Assembly (NCBI GenBank): GCA_017484285.1
Contig: JAFUTH010000015.1
Coordinates: 1 to 64,000, forward strand
DNA from: Treponema sp.
GTDB taxonomy: Bacteria > Spirochaetota > Spirochaetia > Treponematales > Treponemataceae
Reading direction: 5' to 3'
Length of the DNA: 64,000 bases
Shown here piece by piece: positions 52,901 through 60,269 of this stretch; within the stretch, counting starts at the first letter, position 1; each line of letters opens with the position of its first letter. Made by a program: the position numbers and the translations under genes. The notes beneath the pieces were generated by a model. The model saw only the letters and a list, made by a program, of their open reading frames with translations, did no database searches and was not told the origin of the DNA.

Positions 52901-53012
52901 AAAAGCAGCAAAACGCGCGGCAGAGGAAGCAAAGCAGGAAAGCGAACAAGTTCCCGAGGGCGAGCAAAGCGATTCTTCTGAGCAGACGGCTTCCGACGCT
53001 CAGGTGCAGTAG
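49914..53012 (+). CDS. smc: Chromosome segregation protein SMC without a recognisable hinge
   Basis: 1032 residues from a GTG (GAGG upstream). The N-terminal ATPase head has LLGPNGCGKSNVVDAVKWVL and EQGKIDQILSSKPEDRR; the C-terminal head has LLSGGEKTMTAVALLFA and FCLLDEIDAALDD. Between are two long coiled-coil stretches. The canonical hinge (a globular ~150-residue domain with conserved glycines) is not evident. Residues ~420-540 are instead mostly helical (SLVGKLKVFAEG, VASLVSQIEGAV). The protein is shorter than usual SMC (about 1180) and ends in an acidic/basic tail of about 90 residues rich in E, A and K. It organises and segregates the chromosome. Confidence 0.94.
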   Translation: MFLKSLDIFGFKSFADKTHVEFADGITALLGPNGCGKSNVVDAVKWVLAENKAKNLRADTMESVIFNGTETRPPLNIAEVTLTLANENGLLKFDDSEVAPSEVTLKRRLYRSGENEYYINNKQVGATAVRRLFMDTGVGKAAYSVMEQGKIDQILSSKPEDRRYLFEEAAGISRSKAEVAEAERELERTRQNLAQIEVALAENKRSYETLKVQSEKTIKYRELKEAIFNFELDIQLLKLKDFVQNQARQTQAKEEIAEKRNAVQAEIDEILNTLTENSDKIKELQSKMGELQMELVRIQTEKTNKLDQQKLLNEQARTIREKIGTLELKARSIQERIDDLNEEIADQDSDLHAKTKQIEDVKQNIDSFVKNIENSQNQINENEQKVSESEEEIKQLLTEREQFQKELEAITEDIVTELDAKLKDSGFSSAASKKAKEDLDSLVGKLKVFAEGRRNIFSDFASLQGHSNEENENFAKDAIKALDEVASLVSQIEGAVQNYAQTMPAFIDEFLSPEGIITKKRSIDQHIQENVQKVATIRERIDGFKAENILLIGKIGEYKDTLSQLRVSEAQMQQQIFNAKQTADLLKRNLVGEQNALRQNEQDLYLEQKNQEDMDERLGDIASALSEIERRGSECAETMGNLDEEIKRCNTSVSGKKNALDKKREEQQKYQSQYEDLTLKLVTSENDIRNIKQNFIETHSRDLMEFEERMYKINTPSAVLREKLSDSRKALADLGSVNLMAPEEFGEQKERYEKLQASFDDTNKSLENLLRVSEEIKSKSTEMFISTYNKIKKNFHNMFRRLFNGGRGELRLTDPQNVLASGIDIYAEPPGKKLQNIALLSGGEKTMTAVALLFATYQVRPSPFCLLDEIDAALDDKNVTSFVHTLRSFAKLSQYIVITHNKKTVMGASTMLGVTMQESGVSKIVAISLDKSISTDDSFDETEEFIEEEVPQEEGVVVPPRPEPRIHNPDGTITDPVVEKYNEEQKEAAKRAREEAKAAKRAAEEAKQESEQVPEGEQSDSSEQTASDAQVQ

Positions 53013-53021
53013 GACAAATGC

Positions 53022-53387
53022 ATGCTTGATTTTGAGGACATAAAAGAAACAGTTTCAGACTTCGCGCACGAAAAACCGATATTGCTTGCGGTGCTTGTGC
53101 TCATTGTCTTTTTGTTTTTTGCTGGGCTCGTTATCCTCATGATTCAGACAAGTCCGATCAAAAAGGTTGAAGTTGCCGCGCCCGAACCGTTTACGCAAGA
53201 CGCGCCCGTCCTTATTCCCGACAGTCCCGACATCGAAAAAGACTACTATCCGAACAGAATCACTGAAAACCAGTGGTCAACCGATGAAATCAACAAATGG
53301 TTCACCTATCCCGAAGATGAGACCATGAAAGAACTCGAAAAAGCGAATGACAGCATCGTCAGCGATATTACAGGAGCAGCGCCGTGA
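53022..53387 (+). CDS. Single-pass membrane protein, unknown
   Basis: 121 residues. A short cytoplasmic start (LDFEDIKETVSDFAHEKP), one membrane helix at about 20-42 (LLAVLVLIVFLFFAGLVILMI), then an acidic, proline-rich outer part (NQWSTDEINKWFTYPEDE). I do not recognise it. It lies 9 bp after smc, and the next gene's GTG overlaps its stop (GTGA), so it sits in an smc operon with a lipoprotein. It could help position the next gene product at the membrane. Confidence 0.72.
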   Translation: MLDFEDIKETVSDFAHEKPILLAVLVLIVFLFFAGLVILMIQTSPIKKVEVAAPEPFTQDAPVLIPDSPDIEKDYYPNRITENQWSTDEINKWFTYPEDETMKELEKANDSIVSDITGAAP

Positions 53388-55264
53388 CAAAACGAATTTC
53401 ATGCTTTGCGCTTTTTATTCCGATAGTTTTTCTTCTCGCATCCTGCGGAACGACAGAAAATGTCGCGCAAACGCCCGCCGAAGCCGTCACGCAAACGCAA
53501 GAAGATGTCGCAAACGCAATCGCCGACGAACTGAATGCCCGTGCAGATACTGATGCTCCTGCCCGCGCCGAAGAGCCACCGACAGAAAGCGAAAATACAG
53601 TACAAGCCGAAGAACCGACAGACGCCACTTCCGAAGCAGAAACAGCGAATGAGTCTCTTTCTACCGAAAATGCCGCAGCAACCACAGACACGGTAATCAG
53701 CACAACGAACGAAGTGCCATCTTCACAGAACGAAGAAACGCCAGCCGAAAAGGTCAGCGATGAGGACTCAAACCTCGACAGAGCGAGAGCGCATGCACCG
53801 ACGACCGATGAGCGCGGCAAAGTCTCTGAGTATCCGATTTTTGAAGAACCGGAAGTCGTTGTGCTTGATTTGCCAGAGCCAGAACCGAAGCAAGAAGAAC
53901 AGCCCGTTCAAGTGCCTATTCCCGAAGAAGTGCCCCCCACTGCTTCGGTTGAGACTCCCGCGCACACGGAGTCAACGCCCCCTCTAGCCGAAGCGCCTGC
54001 CTCAGAAGCGGCTGCGCAGCCGCCCGTAGAAACGCCCGCAGTGCAAAATACCGCCGTTGCTACCGTTCCGCCGACAGAAAATACAAGCGACTCAACGGCA
54101 AAAGACGAACAAGCCACGCCGACGCAGGAAGCAGAAGCCGAAGAGAGCGCGCCCATTGTGCCATCTCGCTCGGTTGCAGTCAAAATCAATCAGTATCTCG
54201 ATGTCACCTACCCGGGAAAAGGCTGGACATACATCGGCGAAACAGAAAAGCAGGGACTTTTTAACTATTTTGGACGCAAACTCGGCACGAGCAACACCAC
54301 GTTCTCGCTCCGTGCAAAAAAAGCGGGCAACACGATTCTTCACTTCTACAAAAATGATGCGCTCACGGGCGAGTACATTGACGACTATCTCGCAGTCACC
54401 GTAGAGGCAAAAAAGAGCGCAGGACGCGTAAAAGCACCCGCCTATGCAGACATCGTTCCGGCAAAACCACAGCGCCGAATCGACCGCGCACAAGAAACAC
54501 TCGCGCAAAATGCAAAAGAGCAGCAAGCACAAGCCGCCACATCAGCGGAAAGTTCGGCTCAGAGCGCAAACGAAACGAAAACAAGCTCAAAAAACACAAG
54601 TACCGCCTCAAAAGCATCGAGCCAAAATCAGACGACAAAACCAACTGAAACTGAGCAGAGTAAGCCTAGCCAAACGCCGACCGCCCGTACCAATCAGAGC
54701 ACAGCTCCGCTCACAAACACAGAAAGCGATATAAAAACCGTCATTCAGACAACGGACGGAGCAGCAGACACCGCACTTTCTGCCGCGAGCACCCCGTCAC
54801 TCACTATTCCTTCATCATCGGCGCAGTCGTCATCAAACGAACAGAGCGTGCAAGCCACTCAGTATACGCCAACTTCATCGCAGAGCGAGCCTGTCGCGGC
54901 TCAAACCGAAACAATCATACAAAGCGATCCCTGGGTCACCGATACGGTGCAGGACGACACGACAGCCACAACGGCAAGCGTCGATGAGTCATTGCTTGAA
55001 AAGGCAAAACAGGATTTTGTCGACGGAAAATTCGCGGATGCACTCAAAGAAGCGCAGGAGTATTACAATAACGCGTCCACTCGATTGGACGAAGCGCTCT
55101 TTTTGCTCGGGCAGATTTCCGAAAGCAACAGCACCGTCAAGGATATTCGCTTTGCCGTCGATTCCTACGACATGCTCGTAAAACGCTTTCCCGCGAGCAA
55201 ATTATGGAAAGACGCAAAAAACCGCTCCATCTACTTGAAGCGATTCTATATCGACATTAGATAA
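53384..55264 (+). CDS. Large low-complexity lipoprotein with C-terminal TPR-like region
   Basis: 626 residues from a GTG at 53384 that overlaps the preceding stop. Lipobox FLLASC gives lipid attachment at residue 21. Residues ~25-270 and ~355-540 are disordered and rich in A, E, T, P, S and Q. A small folded domain lies between (about 265-345: INQYLDVTYPGKGWTYIGE, NTTFSLRAKKAGNTILHFYKND), resembling treponemal lipoproteins with a beta-sandwich. The C-terminal ~85 residues are TPR-like (LLEKAKQDFVDGKFADALKEAQEYY). Probably envelope-anchored; function unknown. Confidence 0.78.
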   Translation: MTKRISCFALFIPIVFLLASCGTTENVAQTPAEAVTQTQEDVANAIADELNARADTDAPARAEEPPTESENTVQAEEPTDATSEAETANESLSTENAAATTDTVISTTNEVPSSQNEETPAEKVSDEDSNLDRARAHAPTTDERGKVSEYPIFEEPEVVVLDLPEPEPKQEEQPVQVPIPEEVPPTASVETPAHTESTPPLAEAPASEAAAQPPVETPAVQNTAVATVPPTENTSDSTAKDEQATPTQEAEAEESAPIVPSRSVAVKINQYLDVTYPGKGWTYIGETEKQGLFNYFGRKLGTSNTTFSLRAKKAGNTILHFYKNDALTGEYIDDYLAVTVEAKKSAGRVKAPAYADIVPAKPQRRIDRAQETLAQNAKEQQAQAATSAESSAQSANETKTSSKNTSTASKASSQNQTTKPTETEQSKPSQTPTARTNQSTAPLTNTESDIKTVIQTTDGAADTALSAASTPSLTIPSSSAQSSSNEQSVQATQYTPTSSQSEPVAAQTETIIQSDPWVTDTVQDDTTATTASVDESLLEKAKQDFVDGKFADALKEAQEYYNNASTRLDEALFLLGQISESNSTVKDIRFAVDSYDMLVKRFPASKLWKDAKNRSIYLKRFYIDIR

Positions 55265-55265
55265 A

Positions 55266-55300
55266 ATTGAAAATTAAAAACAGAAGATTGAAAATTTGAA
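55266..55300. repeat. GAAAATTGAAAA-type A/T-rich repeat
   Basis: Three AAATTGAAAA/AGATTGAAAA-like units between the lipoprotein and SIMPL genes. A similar tract (43257-43283) codes the C-terminal KLKTEN of the cca/pcnB-like protein. Could be simple A/T bias. Confidence 0.4.
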
Positions 55301-55311
55301 AGGAGTTTTTC

Positions 55312-56043
55312 ATGAAAAAGACTTTTTGTTTTATCGCAAGTGCTCTTTTTGCAGGAGTTTTTGCCCTCAGTTCATGTTCAATTCAGCAGGACTCGTATTC
55401 AAAGCGTACGGTGAGTGTTTCGGGAACAGGCTCGGTTACGCTTGAGGCTGACAACGCGACGATTATTCTCTCAGTGATTACGAAAGGCAAAGAAGTCGCC
55501 GAAACATCAGCTGAAAACGCAAAGAAAATGACCGCCGTTCAGGACGCCATCGTCAAGGCAGGAATTGCAAAGGATTGTATCTCAACGCAGAATTTCTCAG
55601 TCTACCAAGAGAGCCACTACGACAACAAAACGGGGCGGCAGATTCCCGATGACTACCGCGTAACGAATCAAATCAAGATTCTCGTCAAAAAAATCAGTAT
55701 GGCAAGCGATGTGATTGACCTTGCACTCAAAAGCGGCGCAAATCAGCTCTCATCGTTGACCTACGGTGTCACCGATACCGAAATCGCAAAAAAACAGGCG
55801 CGCAGTCTTGCGATTCAGCAGGCACAGGAAAGCGCGAATCTTCTTGCGGGTGCAAGCGGCGCGAAACTCGGAAAAGTGCTTTCAATCTCTGAGCACGCGG
55901 ACTATGCCTACCCGCGCGCGATGCTCATGAAAAGCACGGCAAACGCCGACATGGGTGCCGTCGAAGAAGCCGTCGCAACGCCCGTCTCAGGCGGAAGCTC
56001 CACCGTCACCATAAGCGTCGACGCCGTGTATCAGTTGAAGTAA
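55312..56043 (+). CDS. SIMPL-domain (DUF541) lipoprotein
   Basis: 243 residues. Lipobox LSSC (residues 20-23). The SIMPL domain follows: RTVSVSGTGSVTLEADNATIILSV, a conserved start, then STQNFSVYQE and YRVTNQIKILVKKI. The C-terminal half has KQARSLAIQQAQESANLLAGASG and ISVDAVYQL. The domain forms oligomers in other bacteria and is linked to envelope stress, but no clear function is known. AAAGGAG lies upstream of the ATG. Confidence 0.9.
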   Translation: MKKTFCFIASALFAGVFALSSCSIQQDSYSKRTVSVSGTGSVTLEADNATIILSVITKGKEVAETSAENAKKMTAVQDAIVKAGIAKDCISTQNFSVYQESHYDNKTGRQIPDDYRVTNQIKILVKKISMASDVIDLALKSGANQLSSLTYGVTDTEIAKKQARSLAIQQAQESANLLAGASGAKLGKVLSISEHADYAYPRAMLMKSTANADMGAVEEAVATPVSGGSSTVTISVDAVYQLK

Positions 56044-56084
56044 AAATCTTAAAATACTACAATAATCCAACAGAGGAAAACAAA

Positions 56085-57410
56085 ATGCTTGATTATCGAT
56101 TCATTAAAGAACATCTTGACGAAGTAAAAAAGAATATTTCTGACCGAAACATGGTCGCGGACGCTGATTTGGTCGTGCGTCTTTTTGACGAGCGCACTGC
56201 CCTCACCACAAAATTACAGAGCTTGCAGCAGAAGCGAAACGAAAATGCCGCTTCCATGAAGCAAAAACTCGACGCGGACACTCGCGCAAAATACATCGAA
56301 GAAGGCAAAAAGATTAAGGACGATGTTGCCGCCGCTGAAAAGGAACTCGCCGAAGTTGAGGCAAAACTTGACGAAGCAGGTCGGCAGATTCCGAACATGC
56401 ACCACCCCGACACGCCAATCGGAAAGCTCGACACCGAAAACCTTGAAGTCAAAAAGGTCGGCACTCCGCGCAAATTCGACTTCCAGCCGAAAGACCATGT
56501 TGCTTTGGGCGAGGACTTGGACATCATCGACTTTGAGCGCGGAACGAAGGTCTCTGGCCCTAAATTCTACTATTTGAAGAACGAAGCCGTGTTCTTGGAG
56601 CAGGCGTTGATTATGTACGCGCTCAATATCTTGCGAAAGCACGGATTTACGCACTTTATCACGCCTGATGTCGCAAAGCAGGAAATCTTGCAGGGCATCG
56701 GCTTTAACCCGCGCGGAAACGAATCGAATGTGTACTGCATTGAAGAAGAAGGCACTTGCCTTGTCGCCACGGCAGAAATCACGCTCGGAGGCTTCCACTC
56801 AGGTGAAATCTTGGACAAATCTTCCCTTCCGCTCTTCTACTGCGGTCTTTCTCACTGCTTTAGGCGGGAAGCGGGCGGAGCGGGTCAGTTCTCAAAGGGC
56901 TTGTACCGCGTGCACCAGTTCGACAAGGTTGAGATGTTCGTTTATTCTCTCCCCGAAGACTCAGACAAAATCCATGAGCAGCTCCGTTTGATTGAAGAAG
57001 AAATCTTCACGGGGCTTGGGCTCCCGTTTCATGTCGTTGACACTTGCACGGGAGACTTGGGAGCACCCGCGTACCGAAAATGGGATTTGGAAGCGTGGAT
57101 GCCAGGTCGCGCGAACGAGGCGCACCCCGAAGGCGACTATGGCGAAGTCACCTCAACTTCAAACTGCACGGACTATCAGGCTCGCCGCCTCAATGTAAAA
57201 TACCACGACGATGACGGCAAGAACAAATATGTGCACATGCTGAACGGAACGGCAATCGCGGTGGGGCGGGCAATGCTCGCGATCTTGGAGAACTATCAGA
57301 ACGCCGACGGCTCGGTAACAATTCCCGAAGTGCTCGTGCCCTACTGCGGCTTCGACAAAATCGTCCCCAAAGCCAAAAAAGACCCCGTCTATCACGCGGC
57401 AAAAAAATAA
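56085..57410 (+). CDS. serS: Seryl-tRNA synthetase
   Basis: 441 residues, normal length. The N-terminal coiled-coil arm (residues ~30-105) binds tRNA-Ser. The class II core has FRREAGGAGQFSKGLYRVHQFDKVEMF (motif 2) and NGTAIAVGRAMLAILENYQ (motif 3). It charges tRNA-Ser with serine and also supplies selenocysteine synthesis where present. GAGG lies before the ATG. The AI-2E-family gene starts 4 bp after its stop. Confidence 0.97.
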   Translation: MLDYRFIKEHLDEVKKNISDRNMVADADLVVRLFDERTALTTKLQSLQQKRNENAASMKQKLDADTRAKYIEEGKKIKDDVAAAEKELAEVEAKLDEAGRQIPNMHHPDTPIGKLDTENLEVKKVGTPRKFDFQPKDHVALGEDLDIIDFERGTKVSGPKFYYLKNEAVFLEQALIMYALNILRKHGFTHFITPDVAKQEILQGIGFNPRGNESNVYCIEEEGTCLVATAEITLGGFHSGEILDKSSLPLFYCGLSHCFRREAGGAGQFSKGLYRVHQFDKVEMFVYSLPEDSDKIHEQLRLIEEEIFTGLGLPFHVVDTCTGDLGAPAYRKWDLEAWMPGRANEAHPEGDYGEVTSTSNCTDYQARRLNVKYHDDDGKNKYVHMLNGTAIAVGRAMLAILENYQNADGSVTIPEVLVPYCGFDKIVPKAKKDPVYHAAKK

Positions 57411-57413
57411 GGC

Positions 57414-58502
57414 ATGGAAAGCAACAGGTTTTTGAAAGGGATTTTCTATTTTCTCATCTTTATGAGCGTTGTGCTTGCGGGAACGATGCTCAAGGTGCTT
57501 GAAAGTTTCTTCAAACCTGTCGTGCTTGCGATTCTCTTGGCGGCGGTGTTTTATCCGCTCGTCAAAAAACTCAATGCAAAGTGCAAAATTCCGTGGATGC
57601 TCGGAATCGTGATTGTGTATGTGGTCTTTCTCGTGATTTTCACGGGGATTTTCAACCTGCTTTCAACGAGCCTTATGACCATCGTTGAGACCTATCCCAA
57701 ATACGAAGAGCGGTTCCGCACGATTTACCACACGCTTCAAAACGAATTTTCAGCGAATTCCAATTCAGGGGTTTTGAATTTCTTCTTTGACTTCAACCAA
57801 GACCAAACGCTGCTCGAAAATCTTTCAAATCAGCTCAACATTCTGCCGTTTCTAAAGAATTTCGCACTCAATTTCACAAACTCGCTCGTTGCGTTCTTAA
57901 AAAGCACTTTTTTAGTCCTCTTGCTTTCGATTTTTTTGATTTTGGAGATGAAATCATTCAAGGCAAAAATCTCGAACGCTTTTTCAAGCGAAAACAACCA
58001 GAAAATCAACGACATCATGCACCGAATCGCAAGCGACACCATGCACTACATTTCAATCAAGTTCCTCATTTCGCTCGCGACGGGCTTGCTCGTTTTTGTG
58101 TGCTGTCTCATCGCCCGAATCGACTTTCCGCTCGTGTGGGGATTTTTGGCATTCGTATTGAACTTCGTTCCCACTTTCGGCTCAATCATTTCTTGGGCAG
58201 TCACCACGATTTTCGCGTTCTTGCAGTGCTACCCGCACCCCGCGCCCATCATTTTCATCGCAATCGCGGTGCTCGTCATCAATCTCGTTTTGGGAAATGT
58301 GGTCGAGCCGCGCATTGAGGGCGAAAATTTGGGAATCTCGCCCTTCGTGATTTTGGTAAGTTTGTCTCTCTGGGGCTGGCTCTGGGGATTTATGGGGCTG
58401 ATTCTCGCAGTGCCTCTCATGGTCATCGTCAAAATTTTCTGCGAAAACATCTCGTATTTGCGCCCAATTGGGATACTTTTAGGCAGCGGAAAGAAAAGCT
58501 AA
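57414..58502 (+). CDS. AI-2E family transporter (PerM-like permease)
   Basis: 362 residues with about seven membrane helices. The conserved C-terminal pattern is present: FVPTFGSIISWAVTTIFAFLQ, VLGNVVEPRIEGENLGISPFVILVSLSLWGWLWGFMGLILAVPLM. Family members have been linked to autoinducer-2 export or Na+/H+ antiport; the substrate here is unknown. It starts 4 bp after serS, so it is cotranscribed. Its N-terminal pair of helices and a large loop (about 85-145) fit the family. Confidence 0.92.
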   Translation: MESNRFLKGIFYFLIFMSVVLAGTMLKVLESFFKPVVLAILLAAVFYPLVKKLNAKCKIPWMLGIVIVYVVFLVIFTGIFNLLSTSLMTIVETYPKYEERFRTIYHTLQNEFSANSNSGVLNFFFDFNQDQTLLENLSNQLNILPFLKNFALNFTNSLVAFLKSTFLVLLLSIFLILEMKSFKAKISNAFSSENNQKINDIMHRIASDTMHYISIKFLISLATGLLVFVCCLIARIDFPLVWGFLAFVLNFVPTFGSIISWAVTTIFAFLQCYPHPAPIIFIAIAVLVINLVLGNVVEPRIEGENLGISPFVILVSLSLWGWLWGFMGLILAVPLMVIVKIFCENISYLRPIGILLGSGKKS

Positions 58503-58512
58503 TCTGCGAAAC

Positions 58513-59352
58513 TCACGACATTTTTTCTGACAAAAAACGCTCATCCTCTTCTTTAAGCGAAGTAAAGCGGGCGTTTGCACACAATCGCGTGCGGTCATAG
58601 CTCTCACTAACGTCTTCGACAAAACACGTTGTGAACACACGGCGCTCTTTTAGCGGACCTGGAAGCGGAAAACGCAGAGCAAGGGCATACTCGCACTCAG
58701 ACTTGAGCATCATGTCGCTTTTTTTTGCGGCAAACACAATACGCTCAGCATCAAGGTAAATGACTGTCGGCGCATGCGCGCGGTTTTCAACCGATTCTGC
58801 GTTTTTATTTTGCACCAACTGCTCATTGGCGAGGTATTTTTGTACCACTTCATTCCAATCGACACGTTCAAATAAAGCAAAATCATCGTCAAAAAAACAC
58901 TCTGCGTTTATTTTAGGCTCTTTTTTATCAGATGCACTGACGGCAGTTCCCGTCTCATAGTAAACGAGGACAGAAAATCCATTTTTTTTTGTAGATTTCG
59001 TATCAGAAACCCGATAGAGCGTTTCAGGAATAAAGAGGGCGACACCAGAACTCGAGGATGTGACTTCGGTAATAAAATAAAGCCCGAGCTTATTGAAATA
59101 GAATTGCACTCTGACTGAGGAACCGATAAAGGCTGCAAGCGTTGCAGAAGGATTTTTTACGAGAATGATGCCCTGCTCAAGGATGGTCATTTGTTCGCGC
59201 TTGAGAGCGGCAGGAAAAACAGCAGCTTCTTTTTTTTCAACAGGCGTGACGGTCATTGAGAAATCTTTTTTACCCACGCCTTGCCCCGAATTTTCAGCAA
59301 GATACCGAATGATAAGCTGGCGTTTGATTCCGTTCAGTTCATTCTCCGACAT
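58513..59352 (-). CDS. PilZ-like domain protein
   Basis: 279 residues from the ATG at 59352; the longer frame to 59535 would overlap the upstream gene by nearly 200 bp. The N-terminal half (EQGIILVKNPSATLAAFIGSSVRVQFYFNKLGLYFITEV) resembles the N-terminal flagellar-brake-like domain of PilZ proteins. The C-terminal half (TTCFVEDVSESYDRTRLCANARFTSLKEEDERFLSEKM) has the PilZ end pattern. The RxxxR motif for cyclic di-GMP is not obvious, so binding is uncertain. It overlaps the upstream lipoprotein gene by 14 bp. A diguanylate cyclase at 16.7 kb shows that the organism uses cyclic di-GMP. Confidence 0.6.
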   Translation of the reverse strand: MSENELNGIKRQLIIRYLAENSGQGVGKKDFSMTVTPVEKKEAAVFPAALKREQMTILEQGIILVKNPSATLAAFIGSSVRVQFYFNKLGLYFITEVTSSSSGVALFIPETLYRVSDTKSTKKNGFSVLVYYETGTAVSASDKKEPKINAECFFDDDFALFERVDWNEVVQKYLANEQLVQNKNAESVENRAHAPTVIYLDAERIVFAAKKSDMMLKSECEYALALRFPLPGPLKERRVFTTCFVEDVSESYDRTRLCANARFTSLKEEDERFLSEKMS

Positions 59353-60142
59353 CAAATAACTCCCAATCTGCAATTTGAATTTGGTCGATTTTCCAGCTTC
59401 CTGCTTCTTCAAAACAGTACACCGACAGGGTAAGCGAAGCTTTTTCAGAGGTGAACAGCACAGGAACATCATAATAGCGTCCGTCAAGAAAGGGCTGCCC
59501 CAAAACAACCTGCGTAAATAAACGCAAGTCGTCAACGTTCTCCGGAGAGCCGACAGCTACCGTTTCAGAAGATATGGATTCCGAGCCCTCCGTCGATTCA
59601 GTCTCGGCATTTTTTTGTTCAGTGAGCGCTTTTTTTTGCGACTCAAAACCATCAATATCAAGTGGCGCTGAAAAAATGCGAAAAAAATCAGTATAAAACA
59701 GCGCAAGTGAATAGAGATTTTCTTTTGCAAAAAAACGGTCGGCATCCTCATTTTTGCTGATTGCATCGGAAAATGATGTGAGCATTTCCCGCAATGGCTT
59801 GGGAATAAGCGTCGTGTCGAGCGAGCCAAAACTTCCCAGCTGGGGAAAAATCTCAGTTCCCGCCGCAGGAACACTCGCCGCAACGATGAGCGGTGTAAGA
59901 CTCAACTTTGAAGAAATGCCATCAACAGCAGAGACTTTTGCATTGAGCCGATCAAGTTCAAGTTCTTCTGTCCATAGTGTTGCCGAATACAGAGAGTCCG
60001 CCGTTGAGCGTAACGTACCAGAGTCATCAGACAAAAGGGTATCTTGATTCGCATTAGAGCATGAGAGAAAAACATTCCCGCACGCGAAAAATGAAAGGAG
60101 AGAGAAAATACAGAATGCACATCTGACTGTTTTTTTAATCAT
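59339..60142 (-). CDS. Lipoprotein, unknown
   Basis: 267 residues. A signal segment with lipobox-like FLSCS (about residue 27-31; an earlier FACG is also possible) starts a secreted protein. The rest has no clear domain; PLIVAASVPAAGTEIFPQLGSFGSLDTTLIPKPLREML and SWKIDQIQIADWELF resemble treponemal lipoproteins. I chose the ATG at 60142 over the GTG at 60145. It overlaps the PilZ-like gene and is transcribed away from aconitase. Confidence 0.72.
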   Translation of the reverse strand: MIKKTVRCAFCIFSLLSFFACGNVFLSCSNANQDTLLSDDSGTLRSTADSLYSATLWTEELELDRLNAKVSAVDGISSKLSLTPLIVAASVPAAGTEIFPQLGSFGSLDTTLIPKPLREMLTSFSDAISKNEDADRFFAKENLYSLALFYTDFFRIFSAPLDIDGFESQKKALTEQKNAETESTEGSESISSETVAVGSPENVDDLRLFTQVVLGQPFLDGRYYDVPVLFTSEKASLTLSVYCFEEAGSWKIDQIQIADWELFDVGE

Positions 60143-60185
60143 CACTTTTACGTATCTCAGAAAAAAAATTCCGAGTCACAGCGGT

Positions 60186-60214
60186 AGTATAGCACAATTC
60201 ACAATCTATTGTAA
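60186..60214 (-). promoter_or_regulatory. Promoter of the lipoprotein/PilZ-like operon
   Basis: TTACAA (60214-60209), 17-nt spacer, TATACT (60191-60186). The -35 hexamer is the same six bases as the -35 of the divergent acn promoter. Confidence 0.55.
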
Positions 60215-60237
60215 CTCAAAAAAGAAAAAGATATAAT
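60209..60237 (+). promoter_or_regulatory. acn promoter
   Basis: TTGTAA (60209-60214), 17-nt spacer, perfect TATAAT (60232-60237). A leader of about 27 nt has AGAGG before the ATG at 60270. Confidence 0.75.
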
Positions 60238-60269
60238 TCTTTTCAATATTTTTATTACAGAGGTACACT

